From NCBI GenBank assembly GCA_030998225.1, contig JAPYXD010000737.1, positions 2,170,001-2,234,000 of the forward strand: 64,000 nt of DNA, given 5' to 3'. Origin of the DNA: Diplolepis rosae. Its lineage: Eukaryota; Arthropoda; Insecta; Hymenoptera; Diplolepididae. Each line of letters opens with the position of its first letter. The stretch's first letter is position 1. Shown piece after piece: positions 10,109 to 20,999 of this stretch. A program made the translations under genes and the position numbers. Under the pieces are notes generated by a model. The model saw nothing but the letters and a program-made list of their open reading frames with translations, was not told where the DNA came from and did not search any database.

Positions 10109-10841
10109 GGGACCGAGCGTCTGGTTAAGAAACAAATTAGGATGAAAGAACTTTTGTAATCGCTCTTTTTTGCGCATTTCTACATATGTTTAATATAAAC
10201 ACGTTTTTTTAATTAAATATGTGTAATGGAAACTAGTAAATTACTTTCCTGTTGTTTTTATTTTAAAATTAGCCTCATTTTTTATATTCAAAAATAACTA
10301 AATAAACATTTAACTGTTTTTCTCTATCTAAAAGCCTGGGCTACTTTTTGCTACCTTTTTTAGACACTGAGGCTACTTTTTGCTACTTTTTTAAAGGTCG
10401 CAAAGCAGTGCGTGGCCTGATATGGTATTCACAAGAAAATTTTTTCAAAAAATGTTTTTTCGTCGCAAAAATTGACAAATAAGATATTTTCCTGTACATT
10501 CACAATGAGGTCAATTCCATCAGTGTTCGAAGAAGTGAAGATAGCTGTTTATAGAATAAAATGTCTAATAAATAAAAATAAAGGAAATCGATGACCCACG
10601 TGTTGCCTTTGACATAAAGTGCCCCTATGAGATTTTTTAAAACTTAATAACTTGGAAGGCAGTTAGTACTGTTTAATAAGTAGATAAGATTTGGGCGCCA
10701 AAGTTTGAATCATCAAAATTGTGTGCGATGCACAATTTTCTTATTATCAGCGCATGTTTTCAGTTGGTCACTCATTCTGAAGTTGCTCTCTATTTGATTT
10801 AGATATTGAATTCATGTAAATTATGATGCGCAACTTCTTAA
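10109..10841. other. AT-rich stretch, no gene seen
   Basis: Contains the GCTACTTTTT repeats at 10338-10392 and otherwise nothing that I can classify. Confidence 0.3.
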
Positions 10842-11381
10842 GGTAGTTCGAGCGGAAACCCAGTTAGCACAAGATTGTTCTGTAATTTTGTATACTGAAT
10901 TCAGGCAGTATAACCGATGTCTATGCAAAAAATTAATCGTTGTTACAGCACAGTTTTTGAGAAATTAAATAATGAAATTAGCTGGGCTCCTATGGGAAGT
11001 ATCTTTATTTGCCGCTATTTGTCGTATAACTTGAAAACGCAGCACAAGACATAAAAAAATTGACATATATAATTAATTAATTATTAATAAACTATTTTTT
11101 TCATACTTTGTGAACTTTTACGGCACCGTTTTTTTACAATTGTTACTTTCGCGCGAGCTTACACGTTTGACATTTTCAATTGAAAGATATGGCAACGTTG
11201 CAGAGCACTAAAGATGATGAAGTGGCTGCAAGTGGCGGGAACCTGGATAATTTTATAATAAATGCGCGCGCGGTGTTGCCGATCAAAAGTTGTAGAAACC
11301 TTATGAAGTTCTCTACTTTTTGTTGCAGACGAAATTTCACTCGAGATTAACTTCAGAGTGACAGTGTCCGCTCGAACTACC
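10842..11381. mobile_element. 540-bp MITE with perfect 15-bp TIRs and TTAA flanks
   Basis: GGTAGTTCGAGCGGA at 10842-10856 is repeated exactly in inverted orientation at 11367-11381. TTAA abuts both outer ends (10838-10841 and 11382-11385), the target duplication typical of piggyBac-type transposition, though TTA/TAA users cannot be excluded. The frame at 11159-11461 crosses the right border and is not credible as a gene of the element. Confidence 0.82.
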
Positions 11382-11610
11382 TTAATCACTGATATCTTTT
11401 CCAGATTTTCATACATTCTGAAGTTGTTTCCTTCTTGCTTTAAATTGCATGTGGAGAACAATAATAAATTAAGAAATCGAATTTCTCGTCACTACTTTCT
11501 GGAAATTTTTCTCACTGTTCATCTTATTTAATTATTATGTTTGCAATAGAGATCATCAACCAGGATAGATCACTCAAATCAATGACAATAATAACTCAGA
11601 TAAATTGAAA

Positions 11611-11653
11611 GAACCTGATCTTTGTATAATATAAATGTACATACATTTGAACA
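11611..11653 (-). repeat. truncated 3' LTR of the copia element
   Basis: About 43 bases match the outer end of the right LTR (common core AATATAAATGTACATACATT) and end in TTGAACA where the right LTR ends in TTCAACA. The remaining ~280 bases of the LTR are not recognisable to the left. A purine-rich tract (AAGGAGGCG on the minus strand) abuts it inside, as expected of a polypurine tract. Confidence 0.7.
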
Positions 11654-11671
11654 CGCCTCCTTACATTTATA

Positions 11672-14630
11672 TTATACATCTTGCTCTTTCAATAATTTTG
11701 AATTATTTCTGAAAGCTTCAAATTTAATACGTCCTATTGACTTAGTGAAGATATCTGCAGTGTTTTCTTCTGACTCTATTTTAATTACATTAATTATTCC
11801 TTCCAAATAATTTTCGTTTACAAAATGGTGATATGTTTCTATATATTTAGAATTTTTAGTGAAGTTCCCAAATTTACTTATACTTATTGCTCCTGAATTG
11901 TCTTCATATATCCGTATTGGTTCCTTAATTTCAATTTCAAATTCTTTTAATAATTCTCTAATTACTTTTATCTCACTTACACACGCTGATAATGCAACAT
12001 ACTCAGCTTCAGTCGATGATTTTGTTACAATATTTTGTTTCTTAGATTTGCAATAAATACTATTTCCGTACATTCGAATCACATATCCAGTCGTAGATTT
12101 ATCATCAACTACATCTCCTGTCTAATCAGCATAAACACAACAGTCTAAAGTATCTGCATTTAAATTTTTCTCATATGTTAATTTTCACTCTTTTATATAA
12201 TACAAATATTTTAATATTCTTAAGGCATATTTATAGTGACTCTGATCATAGCAATTTTGAAATCTACTAACGTAATTTACCGAATAACAAATATCCAGTC
12301 TAGTATTTGAGCTTATATATAAAAGTGCTCCCATTAAATTCCTATATTTTTTATCGTTTGACACTGATAAAGCAGGTTCACATTTTAGATTTTGTTCCAT
12401 CGGGGTAGCATACAATTTCAAATTTTCTCGCTAAAGACTCAATTTAGTTTTCTTGATCTAATGTCATACATTTTTTATTATAATCATAATTAATATTTAT
12501 CCCTAACTAAGTTTTTATCTGGCCCATATCTTTCATTCTAAATTTTTTAGTTAGTTTCTTTTTAATAAATTCTATCAATTTTTCATTTTAGCTACAAATT
12601 AATAGATCGTCCACAAAAATTATCAAATAAACTTTCTCCTTTTCAATTCTTATGTAATATACACAATAGTCAACTTTGCTTTTCTCAAAGCCTAATTCCT
12701 ACCACGCTCGTGGACTTTCCGGCAGTCCGTACAAAGCCTTTTCGAGTTTACACACTCTCCCAGTATTATCATCGTAACCTTGAGATTGTTTAACATATAC
12801 TTCGGATTTTATTTTTCCATTTAGGAACGCTGACTTGACATCCATTTGATTTATTATCAAGTCATTTTGCACACAATAATTTAACATTATTGGATCTATA
12901 ACTTAATTCGTGCGTTTTTTTTCAAAATTTGAACGTTTATTTAAAAAAAACATGTACAAAAGTATTATACAAAGTATTGCCCATCTCAAGCTATGACTTT
13001 TTCCCATCTTTTTGGCAATTTGTGGATTCCATGCCAAAAGAACTGCGCCGGCTTGGTGGCCAAGAATGAATCAAGCCAATTTTTGATACCCTGTTCTGAC
13101 GTAAACCGTATTCCAGTGAGGGCGTTCTGCATCGACCGGAACAAATGGTAGTCATAAGGGGCAAGGTCTGGGCTATGAGGCGGGTGGGGTAAAACTCCCC
13201 ATCCACTGTTTTCCGAATAGTTCTTAACCGGAATAGCAACATGGGGTCGAGCGTTGTCATGATGGAAAATTATTGCCTCGTGTCTGGTCGCATATTCCGT
13301 GCGTTTTTCGGCTGTTGCTCTCTTGAAACGGATTTACTGCGCGATTACCTGCACGCCATGGATATTCGGCTTTGCCGTTGATTTGGCTGGTTAGCCGGGT
13401 TTCACATATGATTTTTTGCGCTTGGGGTTGTCGTTATGAATCCATTTTTCATCACCAGTAACAATCCGATGCAAAAATGACTTCTTTTTGTGGCGTTCCA
13501 GCAGCATTTCGGACATGCAAAACCGCCTTTCAACGTCTCTCGGCTTGAGTTCATGTGGAACCCAATTTTCTTGCTTTTGAATGTATCCGGCTGCTTTTAA
13601 ACGTCTTGACATGGCTGCTTGAGTGATTCCCAAAGATTCTGCGAGCTCTTCTTGTGTTTGGAAAGAAACTTCATCGAGTAATGCTTCCAGTTCTTCATCT
13701 TCATACTTTTTTGGCTGCCCAGGACGTTCTTCGTCTTCCATGCCAAAATCACCACTTTTAAATCGTGCAAAACCATTTTTGGCACGTTCGCTCAGCTATA
13801 GCATGTTCACCATAAACTCCCACCAAAATACGATGACTTTCGGCAGCAGTTTTGATGACATTTTTGAATGACATATATTGAAAAAGACGCACAATGACAG
13901 TAGCTTTCTAACGCATGTTCGGAATATTGGAACGATGGAATAATAATCATGTTACGCCATCTCTTAGCAAACCGCACGAATTAAGTTATAGATCCAATAT
14001 TTTTAATGTTTGAGTTCTCGCGACTGGTGAATAAATATCGGCAATTATTTCTTTTTGTTCAAACCCTCTTACTACAATCCTAGCTTTAAATTTATCATCA
14101 GCCTTTTTTGTATAAACCCACCTTAGATCTAGAATTTTTTTATCCTTAGGTTTTTCGACTAAGTCCCATGCATCATTTTTCTTTAGACATTCAATCCCTT
14201 TATTCATCGCTTCTCGCCATTTTTCACTCTCTTGACTACTTATCGCATCGTTATAATTTCCAGGATTATTTGCGTTTTCATAATTTACATAAACACAACT
14301 ATTCATGAGATTGCCATATCTATTCACAGGACTTTTCTTTCTTTCGGATCTTCTTACTACTTTTAGAGTGTCCTTACGTGTACGAGGTACGTTATTCTCA
14401 AATTCATTATTTTCATCGATTTCATTAAGTTCAACATTTTGATTTTTTTCATTTTCATTATGTATATTTTGATTAATCTCATTTTCAATTGTTTTCACCT
14501 CATTGACTTCTTCATTTTCATTAAAACCAAATAAGTTAACACTTTCTTCAATTACATCTATATGTTTCGCTACAACTACTCTATTGTTTATCAAAACTCT
14601 ATAACCTACATTTTCATACCCGACTAACAC
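11672..14630 (-). pseudogene. copia pol: reverse transcriptase and RNase H
   Basis: In coding order: 14630-13998 carries the linker and start of reverse transcriptase (KKILDLRWVYTKKADDKFKA, then IYSPVARTQTLKI). After the mariner the frame resumes at 12887 with MLNYCVQNDLIINQMDVKSA. The catalytic FVDDLLI motif is readable near 12600-12640. The 12185-12421 frame holds the connection region (YRNLMGALLYISSNTRLDIC). The 11672-12082 frame is the RNase H (KQNIVTKSSTEAEYVALSAC) with its terminal ENTADIFTKSI. Stops and shifts separate these blocks. Removing the mariner and one TA leaves the normal copia spacing between the ART and QMDVK motifs. Confidence 0.88.
12890..13997 (-). mobile_element. 1108-bp mariner nested in copia, exact borders
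   Basis: The ends are inverted copies of about 28 bp (left begins TTGGATCTATAACTTAATTC) and are flanked by TA at 12888-12889 and 13998-13999. The transposase, minus strand, is readable as N-terminal KTAAES near 13850, then the 13391-13741 frame with the second helix-turn-helix (TQEELAESLGITQAAMSRRL), the linker (WVPHELKPRDVERRF) and the first aspartate (HRIVTGDEKWIHNDNPKRKK). The second- and third-aspartate blocks at 13270-12990 are in other frames ([23 protein letters not shown]). At least two frameshifts make it inactive. Confidence 0.9.
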
Positions 14631-14639
14631 CCCTAAGTC

Positions 14640-15800
14640 TGCTTTTCTATACCATTTACTCCTTCATTTAATTTCCGAAACTCTAACGAAAACTCTACTT
14701 CCGTACAATTTTAAATTTCTAATATTGGGTTTTTCACCCATCATAATTTCACATGGAGTCTTTTTCTCTTAAGTATTCGCTAAGGTTCTATTTTTCAAAT
14801 AAATGGCTGTTTGAATTACTTCTGGCTAAAAACTATTATGGATTTTCGCGTCTGCTAGTAAGCATCTCACGGTTTCCATTACCGACCTATTGTATCGCTC
14901 AGCAGTTCCGTTCAACTCGTGAACATACGGAGGACACGGTTCTATGTAAATTCCTTTTCCTTTTGCAAAATTATGAACATCTTTATTTATCAATTGTCTA
15001 CCATTATCACATCTTGAAATGATTTATTCTTTTACCCGTTAAATTTTCTACTAAATTCACATATGTAACAATGCAGTCATATACTTTGGCCGCTTTACTA
15101 TAATTATCAATTAAAATTAAGAAATATTTTTCTCCCCTGTATCCTATTGTTCTATGCGGTCCATTTACATCAGCGTGAATAATTTCTCCTATATCTCTAG
15201 CTCTACGTCTATTATTTTAAAAACTAGTGTTGGTCATTTTATTTTGTATGCGTGTATCACATTTCAAATATTCACTTTCTAAATTATTTGGTAAACCCTC
15301 AACTAAATTATTTTTACTTAGAGTATTTAACTATCTAAAATTTGCGTGACCGAGCATTCTATGATATTTTACTAACAAAGTCATACCTGTATTTACATTT
15401 TCAGATGCATAGTTCTGTTTACAATCAAATACTGTATTTATCTTATACAAATTATTGAATTTATTTGCAACTCCTATTAATTTATTTTTTCTATTGTAAA
15501 TTTTTGAAGTACTTCCTACAGAAATAATTTTTGTCTTTCCGGCGACTTTTCCTAAACTCATTAAATTCCTATCCATTCCTTTAACAAAAAATACATCTTT
15601 CAATTCAATTTCTATTTAATTATAATTTGTTACAAATTTAGCTTTAATATTTCCTACACTAGTTGCTCTTAAGGTACGACCATCTCCCACTTTTACATTA
15701 ATTGAATTTTCTAATTTGTTGACTTTTACAAAATATTTATCACTATTAATAATATGGTCGGAGCACCCACTATCTAATACCCATTCTAAATTATTCTCGT
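14640..15800 (-). pseudogene. copia protease and integrase
   Basis: The protease motif WVLDSGCSDHI is readable near 15745-15790. The pre-integrase zinc region is the 15331-15603 frame, ending KYHRMLGHANFR. The integrase core follows with ADVNGPHRTIG near 15160-15190 (first Asp), a CDNGRQ-like block near 15000 (second Asp) and LNGTAERYNRS near 14900 (Glu). All three catalytic residues are recognisable but lie in different frames or next to stops. Confidence 0.8.
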
Positions 15801-16005
15801 AGTTATTTACCTCTATGTTTTTGTTTATTTTACCCTCTAGTTCGGTTAAGAAGGTCGTTGCGCCTTGGCTCGCGTTGTGTCGTTCTTGCTACTGCTGGCC
15901 GCCACGTCCTCGTAGACCTGCGCCTCTGACTTGGTAGCTGCCGTTGCCTCTGCTGTAGATGTTGCCGTCTCGCTGCTGTTGCTGTGGTTGATAGAGTGCG
16001 CCTTC

Positions 16006-16742
16006 TCACGCTTGCTGCTGTCGCCCTCCTCTCGTGACTCTCCATGGACTCCTCACGTTGTCCTGGCTTGTACACTCGTACTGGAAATGCCCGGGTTTTC
16101 CACATTTGAAGCATGTGTTGTCCTTTTCCTTCTCCACTTTAAATACACTTGAATTTCTATTTTTATATTTTAAATTTTGGTTTTCTTCGTTATCACGTCG
16201 TTCATATAATTTAATTTTATTGAACACGTAGTCAACTGTTCTTTCTTGCTCGGGCAGTACATCAACTAAGTCGCCTGTGTGTGCTAATGAACTTGGTAGC
16301 GTTCTTAATAAATAATTTAATCTTTCCGTTTCATTTACCGTAGCGCCGGCATTTTTTAATTCGATAATTAATTTTTCAAATTCACTATAAAATTCACTTA
16401 TTTCAGTAAAATCTCTTAGTCTTAGTCTGTCCAATTTATTTCTTACACTTATTTGCAGTGCGGTTGACTTACACAAATATAACTTATCTAGTTTCTTGAT
16501 TATCTTATAGCTAGTATCTTCATCATTAATCAATTCCATTTGTCTATTAGAGAAAGCACTATATATATAGTTAATTGCTTTTAAGTCATTATCGGTCCAC
16601 GTGTTTTCATTATCCGTCGCCTCTCCCTCACTCGTTGTATAACTAATTCACATTTTTAAAATTTTAGAAATGTAATTCTCTTCAACGTGCTATAGTCTGC
16701 TCCATCGAAAATTGGTAACATCATCTTGAACTCATCCGCCAT
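16006..16742 (-). pseudogene. copia gag with CCHC knuckle
   Basis: The start is probably the ATG at 16742 (MADEFKMMLPIFDGADYST), typical of copia gag. One in-frame stop near 16659 separates it from the 16006-16539 frame, which contains the capsid region and the nucleic-acid-binding knuckle CFKCGKPGHFQYEC near 16070-16115. Downstream, Gln/Arg-rich sequence leads into the protease. Not translatable as it stands. Confidence 0.85.
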
Positions 16743-16989
16743 TTCAATTTATCTCTTTTCTCGTGCAAAATCTTCAAACACTTTTCTTACTTTATTCAGG
16801 TTTATTATTTTTTTCACCGTATTCGCAAATCATCTTGCAAAAATTTTCTCTCAAATTATTTCTTCAGTTTTGACTTTCTTTTCATTGACTTCGAAATCCT
16901 CTCCTGGATTATCGCTTCTCCTCATAACGGGACGCGTGGGCTATACGGAACACTTAAACTCACACCTTTTTCCTTGCAGCACCAAAAAA

Positions 16990-17005
16990 CCACGCTCTGC
17001 TACCA
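16990..17005 (-). other. copia primer-binding site
   Basis: TGGTAGCAGAGCGTGG on the minus strand lies directly inside the 5' LTR and is close to the site by which copia elements prime from an internal half of initiator methionine tRNA (remembered form TGGTATCAGAGC). Its position fixes the LTR border at 17006. Confidence 0.8.
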
Positions 17006-17327
17006 TGTTGAGATAAACGTGGAATGCAGTAGAACATATGACGGAAATTTAGTTTAATTAATACTTTATATTTATTATAGCTTAATCCACAATAGCAAAG
17101 CCTCGCATGCTAAATACGTGGTTTGACTTTTCTAGTGTCCGACGATAGAGCGAGTTCGTAAGTGTTCAAATCGGTTGCGTGACGCACTCAGGTAAGAAGA
17201 TGTACTTGTGTGAGACTACATTATAACTTCCCGCGCGTCTATCGTTCCACGCTCTACAATATATGTTATGTCTATCAATATAATGAACCTGATTTTAGTT
17301 TAATATAAATGTACATACATTTCAACA
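17006..17327 (-). repeat. 5' LTR of the copia element
   Basis: 322 bases that begin TGTTGAGATA and end TTCAACA on the plus strand (TG...CA on both strands), bordered inside by the primer-binding site. It should hold the element's promoter. The five bases outside it are AAGAA; the matching duplication on the left is not identifiable because the left LTR is truncated. Confidence 0.75.
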
Positions 17328-17667
17328 AAGAAAATTTGTGCTAGGCAGTCTGAAATACGTAAAATTTTGTGTAAAAACTGATATGATAAAAGGGTTTTGA
17401 AATATCAGCAGGTTTCTAAAAAATATGTGCTACTTCATTTTACTTTACGTATGAGAAAATTTTGTCCTGAAATGTTAAGAACTAACACGAAATTATGCTG
17501 AATAATTCACTTTGGAAAAACAAACCAGATAAAAACAAATTAATTTTTAATAAAAACATTAAAATTCATGTTTTTGAAATTTTGAAAAACCAAAAGTTGT
17601 GTTGAAGTGTGCTAGGCAAGGAAAACAATATTATTTAATGGCCAATTCGTGTATTTTCAAAACTGTA

Positions 17668-18303
17668 CACTGAAAAAATTTCGGTGCACCAGTTGCACCT
17701 ATAGGGACAGCAGCAGTGCCAAATGCCTTGGTAAATCTTATACCTCAGTTTGGGGCAGCTGATTCTCCGTTTCCGCACAGTAGATGCACTCGATTGGCAC
17801 AAGCGCTCTCCGAACTGCATAGTGTAAACGTTGTCTTTGCTTTCGGAACCCATAGTACATCAGTGATGAGGGAACGAGTTTTTCTTTTAGCGATGGATAT
17901 TCTAATTTAAAAAAAACCATTTTGAGAAGTTAAAAGGAGTATTTGAATGCAAGTGTACAATTTGAACTTGATTGTAAGCTTTGTAAATATGTTTATTGTA
18001 TGTAACCCATAAAGAAGTCTTTTTCTAAGAAAAATTACACTCAGTAAGGTTTTTAACAATTTAATAAATTCTAATTTTTAAAAAGTTTAAATTTGTTAAT
18101 AATTAAAAACTGTAAATTTTTTGAATGTATAGTAAATTCCACCTTTAAATGGTGCGATTACTGATTCAGTTTCGGCGCATGAGCTGTACGACACGTAAGG
18201 AAAAACATTTGCCCCTTACTTTCGCGCATCTGGCCGCTCCGAATCTGCTTTGCAGCCGGCGTCCTGTAGGTGGTGCAACCGGTGCACCGAAATTTTTTCA
18301 GTG
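17668..18303. mobile_element. 636-bp MITE with perfect 23-bp TIRs (CACTG...)
   Basis: CACTGAAAAAATTTCGGTGC and three further bases at 17668-17690 are repeated exactly in inverted orientation at 18281-18303; a weaker match continues inward (GTTGCACC). The inner ends contain the palindrome GGTGCACC. I see no target duplication (GTA before, AAG after), so the superfamily is open. Short frames inside have no motif. Confidence 0.8.
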
Positions 18304-18365
18304 AAGGGGTAAAATACTTCCAAAGGACTTCAAAACGTTTTTGACTCGGTTTTTTTTCAAACAGA

Positions 18366-18932
18366 ATGACGTTCTGTTGTGCTTGATTTATATTTTTAAA
18401 AACCGTTTTCAAAATAAAAATCGGACCACCTCTGCGGCAAGCAGACATTTTACAATTAACGCATTAAATAAATTAATGTGTCAATAGCGCGGAAACGTAT
18501 TATCTTAAAGTGTCCGTTTTTTTATACATTTGAAGAGCATAAAGTCTGCTACTTTTCCACCAAACCTCAACCTAAAAAGTTAAAAATTAACTGAGATATT
18601 AATTTGTTTAACAAAAGCTAAATTTGCCGCTTTTTCCGAATTTTTTCCGCTTCTAATTATTCAATCAGATCAAGCGACGGGTCATTTTGTTGGCAATTCA
18701 ATTGTTTACAACTTTTCAATTGACGTCATCAAGATCGGATAATTACCTTTAATGTTATAAACAAAAAACTAAAAAAAGTGCGATATTTTGGTCTTAAATG
18801 TTGATAAAAAATTTATAAATCATATTTCGTTGTCCAAAACATGATACAATTACTCTATGACCAACCTTTCTTCTGATGGCGCAGTACGTTTTCTGAAATA
18901 AATAATGTCATAACAAATTCCCTGTTGCTTGG
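18366..18932. repeat. single arm of the 45.5-kb foldback element
   Basis: 567 bases that match the right arm of the palindrome at 45500-46836 (its part 46267-46836), from GACGTTCTGTTGTGCTTGAT to the outer end CCCTGTTGCTTGG, with scattered differences and small indels. The opposite arm is absent. Both right ends are followed within a few bases by TCTAAG. Confidence 0.85.
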
Positions 18933-20014
18933 ACTCTAAGGATTACCATTCTGGTTTTTCAAAAATCGATATTTAAAAAATGTAAAAGCTGTGCTGAGTT
19001 TTGCTAGGCAATAAAAGCCTTGTTTTAAAACTAAAATTTTAAAATTTTCCTTTTCAAGTTTTAAATAATCTTTCAGAGTTTTTAAATATGCGTTTTGAGA
19101 CATTAAAAAAACTATGTATGTTGATGGGAGCACAAATCACGGTAGATGGGGAATCAAGTGTACACTGAGAGAAATGTCACCTTGTTGGGCTAACCTAAAA
19201 TAATATAGAATCAACTAGTTATTGGAAATAGAAAACCTACTTCCTTCGATCAGAATTTTTGGTCACATTGCCTGAAAATTCATTCTGGTTCTTGGAGCCG
19301 GATACTTTAGTAGAAAATGTCTCTGACCATACGTATTGATTCCTATAAGTAGAAAATCTTTGTTAGTTCAATCTAAAAAGAGATCTTATGTATCGATTTT
19401 TGTTTACGCAGAATCGCTAGTGATGCCATGACACTTGGAAACCTTTCCAACAAAATTTTTCTCTTGTATTATCTAGATCCTCAGCTTTTGTCATTATGTA
19501 AGTAAAAATGTAAAAAATGAACAAAAGTTGTATGCATAAGGTAAAGAAATCAATTACCGAGGTGGAAATATTTTTCGAGGAAATATGATTTCTTCTAAGC
19601 TCAAATTTTAGTATGCTATTTTTTTAGTTAGAATCATTAAATAAATTGATCAATTTTTCAAATCATTACACACCCCCACAAAAAAAGTGTCTTGAGCCAG
19701 AAACGAGACTCATAATTTCCTATGGATTTTGACCCGCTGATCACAAATCTGAAGGCCGTTTTATCGTGTTGTCCCTAATTTTCACATAACCTCAAAATTT
19801 TCGAATTTTAAGAAAAATTTTTTTTTTTTGCGAATCATGTGATTTTTTTAAATTAAAAATAGGCAAGAAGTATAGTTTGACGTGTTTTGTGCTGAATTTT
19901 TTAGGACAACTATTTATTAAGTTTAATAACTGCAGGCAAATTACTGAAAATGCTAATAATAATATTAAATTCACGTGTCAAAGTTTCTCTCTGATACATA
20001 ACCTTGAAAAGAAA
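18933..20014. other. AT-rich stretch before the Tc1 element
   Basis: No gene seen. A sequence beginning CACTGAGAGAAATGTCACC at 19164 resembles a transposon end but I could not find its inverted partner. The frames at 18936-19133 and 19792-19974 are low-complexity. Confidence 0.3.
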
Positions 20015-20971
20015 ATGGCTTAGCGGCACTTTTCAGGACTAAGTCGAATTAATGTACTTCCATGCATTGAATCCGATACGTCAGTCAAATTAGTGTTGGT
20101 TGAGCGTTATAAAGCCAATAAAACAGTCGACCTTCTGCCTGAAAGAGGCAAATCGCGAGCAACAACGAGCAAGCAGGATAAAGCGATCATAAAGCTGTTC
20201 GAGCGTCTCCCCACTCTACGGTTACGAGAGGCCAAGGCTAATCTAGCCGAAAAGAGAGTCAACATCAGTATAAACACCAGTCGACAGCGTCTGGCTGAAT
20301 CGAATATAAAATACCGTAGCACGAGGCAAAAACCCCTACTTTCAGAAACCCATATGGAAAAACGAAAGGCATGGGCTGCTGAAAATCTCGACCGTGACTG
20401 GTCGAATGTCATTTTTTCTGATGAAGCGTCGTTCTGGGCATGGGTTCCCATAAAGTATGCCTGGTCTACCGTTGGTAGTAGATTACTTCAGCGAACCGTT
20501 AAACATCCCCTGAAGGTCCATGTTTGGGGATGCTTCTCGCAGCGCGGTTTTGGGTGTTTAGAGCTCTTCACCGAGAACTTGAATGCTCAGAAAATGCTCC
20601 AAATATATGAACGTGGTCTTCTAAGGTCTGCTACAAAGATGTTTGGAGCCGATACGGCCGATTGGATCTTACAAGAAGATAACGATCCGAAACATCGAAG
20701 CCGTCTCTGCACCGCCTGGAAAACAGAAAATGGCATCACAACTTTGGACTGGCCATCACAGTCCCCCGATGCGAATCCAATCGAAAATGTCTGGAGTGTT
20801 TCAAAGAGGAAGTTTGCAGGAAAACGTGTGTTCACCCTGAAACAGCTCTCGCAAAAAATCAGGAAGATATGGCAAGAATTTCCAACGGGCTACGCTGAAA
20901 AATTAGTGGAAAGCATGCCGAATAGGTGCCAGGCCATTCTGGACAACGGTGGGGACTGGACTATCTATTAG
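20015..20971 (+). pseudogene. Tc1-type transposase, single early stop
   Basis: An almost open Tc1 transposase of about 319 codons. The frame starts with ATG at 20015, but codon 3 is TAG (20021-20023). After that it is open to the stop at 20969. The first part holds a helix-turn-helix region (ATTSKQDKAIIKLFERLPTL ... ISINTSRQRLAE). The catalytic triad is visible: FSDEASFW (Asp), then EDNDPKHRS (Asp), then SPDANPIENVW (Glu), with the D34E spacing of Tc1. It is a little shorter than the usual ~340 residues, so some N-terminus may be missing. I could not see TIRs at either side. A downstream in-frame start (GTG at 20093 or a later ATG) would give a protein without its first residues. Confidence 0.85.
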
Positions 20972-20999
20972 GTAGTAGCGCCGTAGTCCTTCGAGAGTA

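Larger units (their letters stand above)
8008..10423. repeat. possible hAT-like outer element with GCTACTTTTT repeats
   Basis: Near the left border GGCCTCGCACT (about 8013) and near the right border AGTGCGTGGCC (about 10407) form an imperfect inverted pair. Just inside each, the word GCTACTTTTT (and variants) recurs: at about 8030-8110 and at 10338-10392, in the same orientation on both sides. This would be an outer element holding the GC-ended element at 8763-10108. The pair is short and no clean target duplication is seen, so this is a weak call. Confidence 0.3.
11611..17327 (-). mobile_element. Ty1/copia retrotransposon, degenerate, split by a mariner
   Basis: A whole copia-type element in minus orientation: 5' LTR 17006-17327, primer-binding site, gag, protease, integrase, reverse transcriptase and RNase H in copia order, and a 3' LTR reduced to about 43 bases (11611-11653). 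All domains can be followed through stops and frameshifts, so it is old but was autonomous in structure. A 1108-bp mariner (12890-13997) interrupts the reverse transcriptase. Confidence 0.88.

Noticed and set aside
11159..11461. 100-codon minus frame as a gene
   Set aside because: Runs across the border of a TTAA-flanked MITE with perfect TIRs and has no recognisable motif.
12880..14005. Palindromic target site ATTGGATC/GATCCAAT in copia
   Set aside because: At first it looked like mariner insertion into a palindrome. Taking these bases as the outer part of the TIR gives a TA duplication and the normal copia spacing, so they belong to the mariner.
15830..16114. Arg-rich 94-codon minus frame
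   Set aside because: Shadow of the Gln-rich end of copia gag in another frame.
19164..19990. Transposon bounded by CACTGAGAGAAA and TTTCTCTCTGA
   Set aside because: The two ends do not match beyond a few bases and no target duplication is seen.
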